Shown here: one piece after another, positions 1-12,500 of the stretch
How the letters are laid out: the number at the start of each line of letters is the position of its first letter
Numbering within the stretch: the first letter of the stretch is position 1
Source: Trissonchulus latispiculum
Taxonomy: Eukaryota > Nematoda > Enoplea > Enoplida > Ironidae
Length of the DNA stretch: 64,000 bases
NCBI GenBank assembly: GCA_030248195.1
Contig: JASAND010011337.1
Location: 1 to 64,000, forward strand
Direction of reading: 5' to 3'
Position numbers and translations under genes: made by a program
Notes under the pieces: generated by a model
Told to the model about the DNA's origin: nothing
Database searches by the model: none
The model's input: the letters and a program-made list of their open reading frames with translations, nothing else

Positions 1-28
1 CGATGAAATTCCGCCGACCTTTGTCCCC

Positions 29-1053
29 TTGCACCTAGGCTCCCCGGTCCCCTTCAGTCGGGTCCAACAGGCCTGCCGGGATTGGGGAATCCCATCTTTC
101 GGAAGTCCGGCTCCATCGCCCGCTCCTCATCGGGCGCCAGTTCCCCGGAACCTTCCCGCGCCGGTTCCCCGTTATCCGCAGCCAGCTCCTGCACCTGCCC
201 CCAGGCCTGATCTGAACCCTCCACCATCAACGTGGCGGCGCACCCGCGCCAGCCCGCGAGAAGACCAGCAGCCGCGCCACGGATCCCATTTCCTGGCGTC
301 AGCCTTCACCGACCTGCCGTTACTCGGCCTGTCGCCGGCAACCAGCCGCCGACTCCGAGGCTGCTGCAGCCGACTCATCTGATCCAGCCGGTGACTCCCG
401 TCACTGGATCCGCCTTACAGTTGTCCGGAATACCCACCCTGGACATGTGCCTGAAAATTACGGGGACGCTCGCCAACATCCTGCGAAATGCCGGCCCAAG
501 ACCCCTATCCGTTGTCATTTTTTATGGCCCACTTCCTCACCCAGACTGCGCCGAAGCAATTGCCCTCCGGCATTTGCAAATTGAAAATGAAAATGCCTGC
601 CCCCACGATCCTCGATTCCCCCTCCAGGTCCACGTCAACTCTGAATTCCGCCAATATGTGCTCAAGTCGTTTCCCGGCTGGTCAACCCCCGGCGACAAGG
701 CACAGTTCATTGGCCCACTGGAGGAGATGCGGAAAAATATCCTCCGCCTCCTGGACAATCCCTCCTTTAAAGCGGCGGACCGCTTTCCCATGGATCATCC
801 CTATGGACCTGTCCCCAATTATTACACCAGGAACCAACGCCTGGCTAATATTCCGCCCCCCAAGTACACAACCACCCCTTTAAACTCGGGTAGGTTAGGA
901 GGTACAGGAAACGCGGCCTCCACCAGCCAGGGAGGAGCCGCCTCTCACCGTAGGAAGTACAGGAAACACGGCCTCCACCAGCCAGGGAGGAGCCGCCTCT
1001 CACCGTTTTGTTTGCCTGTTATTGGGCTTGTACTGAACTGTAAAGGTTTTTGA
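29..1053 (+). pseudogene. Pro-rich ORF fragment, probably from a retroelement
   Basis: The reading is open in two overlapping frames: 29-382 (very Pro/Ala/Arg-rich) and about 211-1053. The second has no ATG near its start; it follows a TGA and would begin at a GTG at 232. The join suggests one broken coding region cut by the window edge. The first part is low-complexity proline-rich. The middle (about 430-880) looks like a folded domain rich in hydrophobic and charged residues, with no family I recognise. Base composition is far more GC-rich than the flanks, as in the coding parts of the Ty3 element at 14.9-25.3 kb, and a long noncoding LTR-like tract follows. I therefore infer a 3' accessory ORF of another LTR element. 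No catalytic motif is visible and no function is proposed. Confidence 0.35.
903..1005 (+). repeat. 48-bp direct tandem duplication
   Basis: Two nearly identical 48-bp copies (903-950 and 958-1005) differ at one base and are separated by 7 bp. They lie at the end of the Pro-rich ORF and encode its C-terminal tail in two different frames, so the tail is probably not conserved protein. Confidence 0.85.
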
Positions 1054-1922
1054 ACCACTGTTTGAATTGTGTTTGTCTTGCCTTTTAGGTTGTACTGCTT
1101 GTTCTATTGCTGCACTGTTTTTTGATTGCTGCTAGAAGCATCGGACCTGAATGGAACTTGATATCCAGTTTTTTTTTACATACGTTTAGAATGAATTTAT
1201 CTCAAATTGGATCAAAGAAAGTTAACTCTCTGGCCAGAAAGTCCTGTGCACATTTCTCCCTTCTTAGCTGATTGAATCTGCTTTGTTCTGTTTGGCACTT
1301 TGACCTGGCTGCAGCCTTTCTGCATTTTACTTTTTTCTGACCCTGTGGCTTCAGCGGCTATCAGATGTTATTGTATGGGCTGTTTGAGAAAGATGAGATG
1401 TTAAAAGCTGAAAACTAAAATGTAGGCAAGAGAAGCCAGAGCCCAACTGTTAGAAGTATACTGTAACTGTGTATCTGTATTGTCTGTATTGATCCATTTG
1501 GAAAACAGCAGTGTTTGTATGTTGTCGCCTAGAGCGAGATTTCGTGCCCAAAAACGGGTAAACGCAGTATTTCGATTCCAAAAAGTATTAAGTAATTCCA
1601 GTCGGTAATCACAGAAGCTGCATAGTTAAAGATGAAGTAGGCTCAGGAATAGCCCGGAACTGTTTACGGACTTAATTGATATAAACTGTTGTATTTGTAA
1701 CTGTAACTGATTGAGTGTGTAACAGAAAAAAACATAGTGAAACGGTAATAGTAAACGACTGGAACTTTCAATTATTGCTAGTACAGGCAAGATTTCCCCT
1801 TCGGGAGCTAGAGCTCCAATTGGTGCCTCGATCGTATTGAGATCAGGCAATGGTACAGTACTGCGGTCGTATTGAGACCCTCTACTGGTTTCAGGTGTAA
1901 CGAGTAATTCATTACCGGTTTT

Positions 1923-2255
1923 CCCATCGCAGAAAGAGTAAGACGATGGAAGGAAGGGAAGTTAGAAAACCCCATCGCAGAGCGAGTAAGACGATGGATG
2001 AACAGTTAGGAAATCCCATCGCAGAGCGAGTAAGACGATGGATGAACGGTTAGAAATCCCATCGCAGAGTGAGTAAGACGATGGATGACTTTTAGGAAAT
2101 CCCATCGCAGAGCGAGTAAGACGATGGACGACTTTTAGGAAATCCCATCGCAGAGCGAGTAAGACGATGGACGACTTTTAGGAATTCCCATCGCAGAGCG
2201 AGTAAGACGATGGACGAAGCGTTAGAATGCCCATCGCAGGAAGTAAGACGATGGA
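1923..2255 (+). repeat. Tandem array of eight 42-47-bp hairpin units
   Basis: Eight head-to-tail units each start with CCCATCGCAG and carry GTAAGACGATGG. Within every unit CCATCG and CGATGG are reverse complements about 14 nt apart, so each can form a small stem-loop. Spacer sequence between the stems varies more than the stems themselves. Confidence 0.9.
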
Positions 2256-2984
2256 AGAAAAGAACAGAAAGAAAGAAAGTTGAAGTATTAATTATAAGCC
2301 ATGAGCTAAGATTAACAGTTAGTTGTTCACGGGCATCAGTTAGGAGGCTGCTCACGTATTGAGTGACTGCCATTAGGATCTAGGAACACCCTTGAAGAAG
2401 TGGGTGTAAGGTCTATACTGTTCAGCGTACGGAAGTGATAGGGATACACATGAGGACCCCCAGAGAGAGTGTTAACGCAACTAGGTCAGAGACTCTGTTC
2501 CAAACCCCCCCTGTGGGCCATGAGATCGCATTGTGTATAACTGTGGAAGGGATGGGAAGTTTTCAATCTTTCTACGCTTTCCCCCCTAGTCGAAATATTA
2601 CCCCTTTTTACTTGGTGAGGCTGTAATGAAATTACTGTTTCTGTTACTGTAATTGTTGTTTTATTCAGTAAAAAGGCGTTTCGCGTTATTACAGCCTCAC
2701 CTAGCAACTAGGAATAGGTTATTAATAACTAGTATAGGGTGGCCTTTAGTAAAGAATAATCTAGGCCCTACCCGGAAAATCTGTCAAAAAGACTAATTTA
2801 GTGAGTTATTAATTGGTTTTGTTGAAGATCTCATGGCCAATCCATTTATCCATGCCAGGTAATTGTATAAAGAAACAAGCCGTATCTGTTACTGTCAATT
2901 ATCATCTGTTCTTGTATCTTGTGTCTGTCAGAACTGCCAGAATTGCTTTAAAAATCACCATAATCTGAGATGGAGCTCCCAGAC

Positions 2985-3025
2985 CTTACGTGAACGAATG
3001 CCATTCATGCATTCATTCACGTAAG
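2985..3025. repeat. Strong hairpin
   Basis: A 16-bp arm (2985-3000) pairs with 3010-3025 with one mismatch around a 9-nt loop. It lies in the LTR-like noncoding tract. No T-run follows it closely and no role is assigned. Confidence 0.7.
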
Positions 3026-6000
3026 TCATACAATAGTGACCTTATAAGGGTCACCGCTGACCTCCCACCCACAAAAGGCTGAATCCAGCCTTTGCACTAC
3101 TCAGTACAAATTAGGTATACAAAATAGGTAGACAATTATACATACATATATAATTATACAATAATAATAGGTACTTGTGTTAGTTTCCTAGGTATTTATT
3201 AGTAGTTCTAGGTAAGTTATATTTTAGTTAACTTAGGTACCTATGATTCTTACGTAATTTGTTTTCGTTCTTTTCGTCTTCTTGGGTCCTTGATGGACCA
3301 AACAGGTGAGGCCCCTTTGCTTTCTACTAAGCAAAGGGAACCCTTTGGCTTGGCCGCTGGAGGACCAAGTTCTTGAAAATATTGGAGTTTCTGTTTACTC
3401 CAAATTTATGGGCCCCAGCAGAGACCCCTAAAACTTGATACTTAAAATCCGGCCTTTGGCCTCCTTTCTGTCTGATTTAGGGGTCATCTGTTCCCATTAA
3501 TTTGGGGGTCCTCCAGCCGCCAGACGCGCCTGTGGGCTACCGTAGGTCACGACTCGGTAGCCCAATAGCAAAAGCGTGATCATTCGAAACAGCCAATCAG
3601 CTGTTAGAAGCTGAAAGGCCAGCCCCCTGACGGGGTCTCGACTGCAATTAGCAGTTTGCAGTCAGTGTTTGGCTGGCAGTCGGGGAGAGAGGTTGCTCTC
3701 TCTCCCCATAGAAATATTAGCATTTCATTAGCCCCCATTCTGTCCGTATGTCTCCGGGAGAGGTGTGTCTTGCGCCAATTATATGGAGGCCTGGACTATA
3801 GCACTTCTCCCCTTCCCCCCTTTTTCCCCTTAGGGTTTTTCTTTCAGGTTCTGCCAGCCAGGCACTTACTGTCTGACCGCCCCTGTGAGCCCATATGTCT
3901 TCGGACGGCTCACGGGGAGCACGGCCTCTGACCCGGGGACCCTTATGCCTGAAAGGCGGTCCCCGGGTCCCTCCACTCACACGATTTACCCGGGGTCTTC
4001 GGACCCCGGAAGACCATTTTTTAACACTTTGCGGGCCTTGCACCCAGTATTTTTTTGTAATTACGTTTGTGAGGGTGTGGGCCTTTCGCCCCACCCTCTG
4101 GGGTATTGTCCGTAATCTTTATTTTTCTTTTCACACGTTCTCCTTGGTGATTTGCGAGCAGCCAAACCTCGCAAATCACTCTTATCAAAAAGAATTTTTA
4201 AAAAAAACGTTATCTTCTTCGTATTATGTATTTTTCCCAAAAGGCCCTTTTGGCCCTATCCACAAATAAACTGTCGTGGGTTTATTTTTAGTCAAAACCC
4301 ACTCTAAAACCACTATTTTATCTCTTTTTAACCTTCTCAGTTTCACTCCCGAAACCTAGTTTTTTTTCACCCTAAAACTAACATAAACTTGGGTAGTTAG
4401 CTCTAAGGGAGGACCCTCACCTACCCACCTTGAGGAAGGGGAGTTAGGCCACTCCCCGGGAGTAGGTCTTTCAGGTTAGGTTCCCCCACAACCCCCACAG
4501 CCGGCAACTAGAGTTGCCGGCCATGTTTGCTATCACAAATCCAAAGCCACTGTTGTAATCTTGTCCTGTGTTTTTAATAATTGCCGGATAAAAGCATGAG
4601 GTTTTCCAAAACACCTTAAAAGCGGAAAGCTCAACCTTTTAAATACTGTTTAATCTATTAATTATTAAGACGTTTATTGGGAAATACCGGCTCCCCTTTA
4701 ATCAAAAAGCTGTCCTTAGCGTATTTTCGTAATAATTGCTTGAACAGCAATTATTGTCCCCGTTGGCTTTTGCACACACAAATACAAACAAAAGACACGG
4801 ATGATCACGTGGGAATGGCCAACTCTGGGCCATTCCCGAAATATATCGCACTTTCACGAAACCGTAGCTAGTTATATGAATTAGTTAAGTTAGTATCTCG
4901 GGAATTAGCCCCATTGTAGCACTGTTAGGGCTGTAATTGTACTGTGCTGTATGAATGCGGCTCCTCACGTAAACTCCTCCAGTTGAGGTTGTGAGAGAAG
5001 TCAAGTATGCGTGAGGTGTGAATGTTGCGTAACTGTGTTTGAATAATTGTGTGAGTGACTGTGAGCGCATGACTGAAACTGTATGCATGAAATAGTATAG
5101 CTACGATTGTCTGCGTGTGTCTACTGCCCAAATGAGCGTGTGAAAGTGGTGTGTGTGTGTGAGTTTGTATGAATGAGATTACGTCTGCTGTGTGTTAATA
5201 ACCGTATGAATGGGACTGCTCATGTAAACCCCTCGCGGAGGTCTTGAGTGTAGTCCGTAGGGAAATGGTTAGTTAAATAATAATATTAGGCAGTAGTTAG
5301 GCATAATAATTAGGGCATTATAAACAGTTAGGTTAGGTTAGAACTAATATGTTAATTAGGTGTTAGTCGGTTAGTAGTTATAGTTAGTGTTAGCAATTGT
5401 AGCTAGTACCAGTAATAGCGGTTTATTATAGTGTTAGCTAGGTTTGTTAATAATTGTTAGTTGTCATTAATATGTGAAATCCGGTTGTAGATTGACCCCC
5501 AGAGACCCGCGTAGGTCGCCTGCTTCAAGGTGCGGGCCCTCTGCAAGAAAAGGGGCACTTCACCCTTGTCCAGTTAGATTTCTAAGCCCAGGTTAAGAGG
5601 GTTGGTAACCTCATTTGCATAATTGCGATAATATGTTCTAGGTACCCAATGATAGGTTGCCAACCCAGGTTAGGGTTATAATTGTCGTCATTAAGTCTAG
5701 TTAGGCCTGCAGAGTATGAAGTAGGCCCCAGTTAGTACCAGGTAGTCTATGGTCGGTAGTAATCAGTAATAATCGGTAGTACTTAACGTTATCCTGTTTA
5801 AGTGGCCAGATTTGGGCCTTAAGTTAGTATTAGTCGTCAGTTATAACAATTAGGTTACTCCTCATATACCGGGCGATACGTAGTAACTAGATTAGGTCAG
5901 TCTAGCTGTAGTTTAGGTCTGTAATAGATGCTGAGTAGTGCCTACGTGACTCCATGCCCGTGAGGGGCTCGGCTAGAGCCTCATTTGCATATTTAGCCAA

Positions 6001-7640
6001 GTAGGCCGGAACGGCCCAAGCTTGGCCCTCTTCGCTCGTGTGTCCTTCAAAAACGTCAATTTTCATCCGTTTTCAACCTAAAACTATAAAATAACGCATT
6101 ACACATTACACAATACACAATTCGGGTCTTGAACCCGCACGTGAAAGCCAATCGGTCCGGACAATAGTTGCTGGGGTTTTAATCCCCACCACCTCTGTTT
6201 CTAATGGGTTTTAACCCATTTGATTCAGGTAGCCCGCCGGATCTTCACCTCAGCGCCTTTGCTTGTTGCCTGAAGCTTAGTCCGGTCATCTGTCTAGCGA
6301 GCGATCGAGTCTCAGTGTATCAGTTTGGTGGAACGTGAGATCAGTCTAGTCCTATCAGTGCCAGTGTGCCAGTGTCAGTATTTTGGATCCGGAAGTAGAT
6401 CCTGTTGCCAGTGTTGTCTCAGTTCCAGTATTCCGGCCCTGTTCAGTTGCCTAATAGGTACTTGTTTGGACCATCTTTGGGTTGCGTCAATAACGCAGAT
6501 TAGCGGAGAGAGCGGCTACTACCTGTCTCATCTTGGGAACTTTGTGTGAAACCTAAAACCTGTCTCATTTGTAACCTCCTGTCTAAAAACAACATGTTCA
6601 GTGAAAGTGGTACAGCCTACGTTTTGATCCTCACCACGGAAGCCTCTCTATAAACCGATTGACATTCTGTACTTGTGCATTAATTTTGAGATAATTATCT
6701 GAGGAAGCCGATCCGACCTTTCCGACAACAACCGACACTCTTCCAGCCTGTAACTGTCATTACCCATTTCAGAGACCGGAACTCTTCTCAAAATTCAGTT
6801 ATTCTGGGCAGTCAATTATACGGAGACGCCAGAGCAAAGCCAAACTCGCTCCCACCCGATTCGGATTATAAATAGTTGTTAATTAGCGTATCGTGCGTGT
6901 GTGTGGTCCCAAGAGTTATTGTAAGGGACAGAGTCACAGTAGAGGCTAGCAAAGAGCCTAAGAGTTGAGTTGAGTGAAAGCATATAGGATACCGGTCTAG
7001 TAGTCAAGTTAGTCCTTAGCAGCACTAGAGTGTACTATACCTGAAGCAAGAGTACTGTAAAGACCCCGAAACCGGATAACCAGCCCTAATTGCGAAAGTA
7101 CCAGTCAAACCAAACCTGAAAGGCAATTCTGGCAGACAGTATCTTGTAATACTGCTGATTGTAAAACTATAACTGCAGTGATTCATTGTCTGCTGGAATT
7201 TGGTAATACTGTTTGTGCTATTTGTAATAATAAATAATTATCCTTTCAGCTGATTCGGCTTTCGCGTACGTTTCAGAGATCCCCAACTCTATCCGTATTG
7301 AGGTTAGAGTTGAACTGACAGTCGCCCATAGAGACTATAAATCCCGATTCCCCTGCCTAAAACGAACTCACCCCGTTAGACCCCATTTCAGGTCAGCTAT
7401 TGAGCCCTGGTTGTCAGCACACCACTACAGCCGGAGCATCAATCTAAGCGAAGATCCATCTTTGCGTGCCGACCTTGACTCGTGTCTTGGATCCTGATCA
7501 GATCTAGTCTAGTCTAGCCTAGTCTATTCTAGAAGCCCTAACCAACTACAAACGACCCCGAACCAAGCAAAAGTTTATTGGAGACACGACCCCCTCCAAT
7601 ACAGAGAAATCCAGCTCAGATCTGACAGAGTCCATTACAT

Positions 7641-9274
7641 ATTGTTGGGCAGTGCCATATACACTATGTGAATATTACTGCGTTGGACGGTTTTGAGCCA
7701 TAGAACATTACAAAAGGCTCCAAACACTTAGATTTAGGTTTTATATTCCATTATGAAGCAAGGAGTACAAGGACAAAACAGGTTTACCAATTACGACATT
7801 TTATACTAACAAAAAAGCGGCGAATACGCAGATTATTTTTATAAGGGTCGAGATAATATGTCATTGAAGGCTTGAAGGCTTGTAGTATTAACTATAAACT
7901 AATGTTAATAAGAATTTTGAAAAAGTGCAACAAAACTTAAATGCTTAGCGTTTTTAGCTTTCGAGTTTTCGTCAATTCTTGTGAACAAAATTAACAAAAT
8001 GAATGGAAAAATTCCAGCGCAGCCAGTATTTTTTTCGAAATTTTAAGGATACGTTTGTTTTCCTTCCAATCTTCTTTACCTCTTGGCCAGTTTTTTGTTA
8101 TATCTTGTCGTTGTGAGTGGTATGGGCTGCCCACTGTCGGGTTACGGCCAGTACAGCTTTGTTAAGTTTTAAGCTATGCGTTTACTACCACACTAATGGT
8201 AAATAAAATTATTTGCTTGGAGTCTTAGAAAGAAGTAACTGAAGTTTGACAATTTATAACACTAAGCGTCTATTGATGTAAATTATCTAACTCAATGAAT
8301 TGATTGGGGAATTGGATTCCGGAGTCAAAACTTTAATTTATCAGATTAGGAAAGAACGCTACTTGATTCCTGTATGGATTGACGTACAATCTTCTTTGTC
8401 ATTTCTGTATATTTAGCTATACTATACCATCTATACTAAATTTATAAAAACATCTATGAAGCACTAAGACTCTGCGCTACTGATTGCAAAATTACAGTAA
8501 GAAGTAAACAGTTTTGCATTGTTCCAGATTGAATTTTTGGAAAGGATGCAAAACTTCGTGGACAACTACAGCTCAGGTGCATTACGTCGGAACTTTACGA
8601 ACGACGGTATGAGATTCAGATTATATACGTCTATTGATTTAGTACATCTCTGACAAGATACGTTTGTTTGTTTTTGCGGTGCGGTGTGGACAAGTATACT
8701 TTGTAGCACGGTTTTTAGTGCATTCACGGATATGTACGTGCATCGTGCGGGAAGCTCCGAGTGTGTCGCGCACGACTGTCGCGCACGAGGGCTTCCCGCC
8801 CGATGAATTTACAAAACTGTGAACGCAAAACCGTGCTACAAAGTACTTGTATAACGAATAAGGCCCAAAACATTTGTCACCACGGTTAAAGCCTTTAAAA
8901 TACATGAAATATTAATTTCACTGAGATAAATACAACGACTATATTTACCTAGTTTTGTTCCAAAGATGTGTACACCGTGTTTAAAAGCCATTAAAATGCA
9001 AAATTATAATTTTTATAGAGATAAGATCATGTACTAAAATTACCAAAAATTACGTAATCTCCGTGCTACAATTTATTTGTAGCACGCTGCAGCGTGCTAC
9101 AAATAATTTGTAGCACGATGCACGTCAGAGCGTGCTCTCATTTATATGTTGGAACTAATCTTACGTTGAAAAAACTAGTATGAGTTATACAATTCTTATT
9201 GTGTTGTTGACAGTTGTATGACTAATTAAGAATAGTTGTGAGAAAATGTACCTCTATGTTTGCACTCATTGCAG
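7641..9274. other. AT-rich noncoding stretch with short palindromes
   Basis: No exon with coding character was found, including no TM1 exon for the downstream channel gene. An imperfect inverted repeat (arms 8690-8726 and 8819-8851, both containing the GTAGCACGG core) looks like a short foldback/MITE. Nested GTGCTACAAAT palindromes occur at 9060-9118. Confidence 0.5.
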
Positions 9275-9552
9275 AATAGTTTTAGCTGTCGATAAGTGCG
9301 TTAACTTTAATGACAATTGCTGGAAATCTATCTCAAACTGCAAAGAACCAATTTCTGCTCCAATTAATTCAACTATGAAATCTTACAAATGCATTGGTCC
9401 ACCTAAAACCGGCTTCGATGTTAGCAATCATTTATCAACTCCCGTTCATTTATGTGCTTCTCCGGATGGAATCGGTCCACCCCGATGTCAGGTTGGGCGA
9501 GACACAGAAGAAGAATGTATTGCTAGCTGTAATCGGTTGCACCGTTACAACG
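9275..9552 (+). CDS. DEG/ENaC gene exon: Cys-rich, EGF-like module
   Basis: The acceptor is TTGCACTCATTGCAG; the donor is AACG|GTAAAA (phase 1 out). The exon enters in phase 2, so an upstream exon must exist. The encoded stretch has about eight cysteines. A D-K-C..NDNC..SNC..YKC-I-GPP-x-GF pattern recalls an EGF-like domain, and a second cluster ends in EEECIASC. It is extracellular by position. The exact domain family is uncertain. Confidence 0.6.
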
Positions 9553-12500
9553 GTAAAAACAATCATGGATTGATGTAGTGCTTAAACTAATAACTACTCT
9601 TTTCAGTGCTGGTTATGCATTGCAGCTACTTAAAGCATTGTTAGAATCATCAACTGATACATACAAGGTTTAAGAAGTGCATGGAAGTTCAAATCTGTTA
9701 CAAACTGTCTTTAGTTTTGCTTTTTCTTTAAGATAGCAGATGTCCTTCTGGTTGGCAAAGAGGTGATAGAGCATGCTACAAGCTCAATCATGGACAACCT
9801 ATTGTGAGGACAGTAGACAAATGGTGCGTCTGGCTAAGGAATAATAAACATCAAATATTCGCTTGTAAAGACCCAGTTAGCGAACAGCACGTCAAGTGTG
9901 AATGTAAGTTAGTAAAGTCTTCCATGCTGGTCACATCAGCGTTGCAAAAAGCAAGTGCTAGTACTCCTGTGCTGCTTTGTTTCTGGAAGATTGTGATAGT
10001 GTCGAATTTAGATATTCTCAGTAAATAATTTCATGTTCGAATAAAGATTAAAGGTTCGTGAATGAGTGTGTAATATGTCTGACTATCCCCTACCTACTCG
10101 CTAACCAACTTGAGAGAGACGACAGCCCTAACTTAAATTTGTCACAAGTTTACTAACTTTTTAGACAAAAATACAAAAAATATCAAAATTCAAAGTACAA
10201 AAACATTTTCATGTAAACTCCAATAGTTTTTCACAAAAGAAAACATAAACTATAGGCAAGCACCAAATTTAGTACCAAAACTGGCAAAAAACACAAAAGA
10301 GAACAACAAACCTTATAATGGGAAAAAGGGGGGTGACCCCAGAAAATATGGCCCCAAAACAGGTGCCCACCCGATGTATATAGAACAACAAGAGCAGCGC
10401 CCAAAAGAAAAACCGCCGACTCGCATAAATCCAGAATTGGGAATGAATGATTGAGCGCCCAAATTTGGAAGAAAAGTGAATTAGCTATGTGCGGCCTTGG
10501 ACCGTACACACAAATGTAATTTAGGTTGATTTGCATAAAGTTAGCACACACGTTTGCATAATTTTGAATGACATCAAGGAAATATTCCACAATAAGAGTT
10601 CAGCAGAAAGAAGTCAGTAAATCTCTCAGGGCCTTTTTGCGCTCTAGTTAGACGAGTTAAAATCAACTAGTTTAACCTATGTCCGCACGCACAGCGTACT
10701 TAACTCCCTGTTTTTTAACTCGTTTAACTCCCGCTGGGTTAAATGGACAGAGATAAAAGAGTTAAAATGTGAGAGTTTGTGCGCTCGAATAGGGGGTAAA
10801 AGAGTTAATTTTATCTCGTTTACCTCTCTGTGAACTGTTTTCACAATCCGTTACTTCTTGTTAAACAGACTGCCGATGGAAGTGGACAGTTTAATGCAAG
10901 CACGACCTGACCGAACTGTACTAGATCATTCTCGTTATTATGCCGACAAAGAAGATAATGTTTGTCGGCCAAATGAATTGAGTTGAGGCATGCCATCCCG
11001 TCTCCTCCCAAAAACCCACAATTAAGTCTAATTCATGAAGATTCCAACTTTGCGCACAGATAAGTATGCTGTTCTTCAACCCCTGGTTTGCGAACTAAGT
11101 ATGCTTTACTGCTGCAATTTTATTTTTAACATACCTAGTGTTTGGAATCTGTAGTATTTCATAGGAAGCAGGGCACCGACTTTTTTAGAAGAGTTGTGTA
11201 ATTGTTCACAACAAACTTGCTGAATCGAAATAATTTTTGCAGGAAGAAAACATTCTTCAATGATTTCAAATCGCAAACAGTAAATGCTGGCTGTGGGCGT
11301 TTACATCCAGATGCACTGCTGCCCTCTTTTATTGACTGGCAGCAAGCATTAGATTATACTAACAACTTTTTGTAGGTTCAAACTATATTTGATTAAACGT
11401 GAAAGGATAACTTATGTGCTTTATTTAAAGTGAATGCGGGGACTGGATTCTGGGAATTTCAACTAATTATGTGCAAACAACCGAAGAAAGGTCACACCAC
11501 TAAGATATGATTAGGCGTGGTGAAATGAAATAACCCATAACAATAAATAACAAGCTACGCCTTCCATCCTCAGTTGACGTCCAATTCTGTCGTCAGCATA
11601 AGTCTAGGGAAATATAGAAAAAATAAGTTTTCATTTACATTTCAAGTACAATTTCAGGCTTGACAACAACTTTTATGGGCAGTCAATAATAAAATGGCAA
11701 GGAAGACATGTTTCTCCCACTTTGGCTGGTATATACAATGGAAAGGATTGGTTAGCACCAAAAAGTCAAAGTAACAGCAACAGCTGCGCACTAAAGTAAT
11801 TCGAATCCCCAAAACTTCTAGATTACAATTGCACTGTAATAAAATGCTGTTTATCGCAGAATCTATATTTTATAATGCCCGCTCTGTCCATCAGTATAAT
11901 TTGAATGTATCTATGATACCGTTGGTAGGTTAGAAAGCTCAGAAGTATATATTTTTCTATATATAAAAGAATCATAAATTTGTTGCATATATGTTGGCAT
12001 ATTCCTGAGGCTTAAGACGGTATCAGTAGGCATTGTGACATACTTCGTAAACTTAGGATGAGACTGAGGAACATGCTTTTCAGGTTCACAGGCATTAGCC
12101 GTTTCCAGAATCAGATTGGTACTTCACAGATATGCATACGATCAAACGTGTTTTCAATAGAACCTATTTTCGATACTCAAAGGTGCTGGAAATCTGTCGC
12201 TTGGATTTGTCAAATTCAGGACGATTTTGACAAAGTTTGTCGCACAGATGGTAAAAAGTAGATGCTACTGCTATGACAAATATACCTCGTCGTTGAATAC
12301 CTACTGAATCAGATTAACGTCCGCTATGAGTCTTTGAAAACTTAGAAACAAACTTTCAAGATAACAACCCCTGCTTCATCTCGAAAATTTAAGGTATTTG
12401 CTTTGAGGATGTACCAGTCATCAGCCATATGCTGTTGAAGTTGACCAATTTTGCTTATGGGGACTTCCTTGAAATGATCCGTTTTTCAACATGGAAACCA

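Larger units (their letters stand above)
1054..7640 (+). mobile_element. Long noncoding LTR-like tract of a retroelement
   Basis: No convincing gene is seen in 6.6 kb. The tract is a mosaic of moderately GC-rich and AT-rich noncoding sequence with a tandem hairpin array (1923-2255), a strong hairpin (2985-3025), a GTTAG-rich stretch (about 5280-5480), and a promoter/UTR-like stretch with AATAAA-type signals (about 7228). It ends in TTACA near 7638, the same terminal bases as the Ty3 LTR at 26062, which hints at an LTR 3' end. No matching 5' copy or primer-binding site is in the window, so the boundaries and the LTR interpretation are inference. Confidence 0.3.

Noticed and set aside
1923..2255. 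CRISPR-like array
   Set aside because: Spacers are short, related to one another and the context is eukaryotic; it is a tandem repeat.
5280..5480. Telomere-like GTTAG/TTAGG stretch
   Set aside because: Irregular spacing and only one short run of GTTAG units; not a telomeric array.
10231..10590. 119-codon minus-strand ORF with hydrophobic residues
   Set aside because: Low-complexity AT-rich intron sequence with no motif or splice support.
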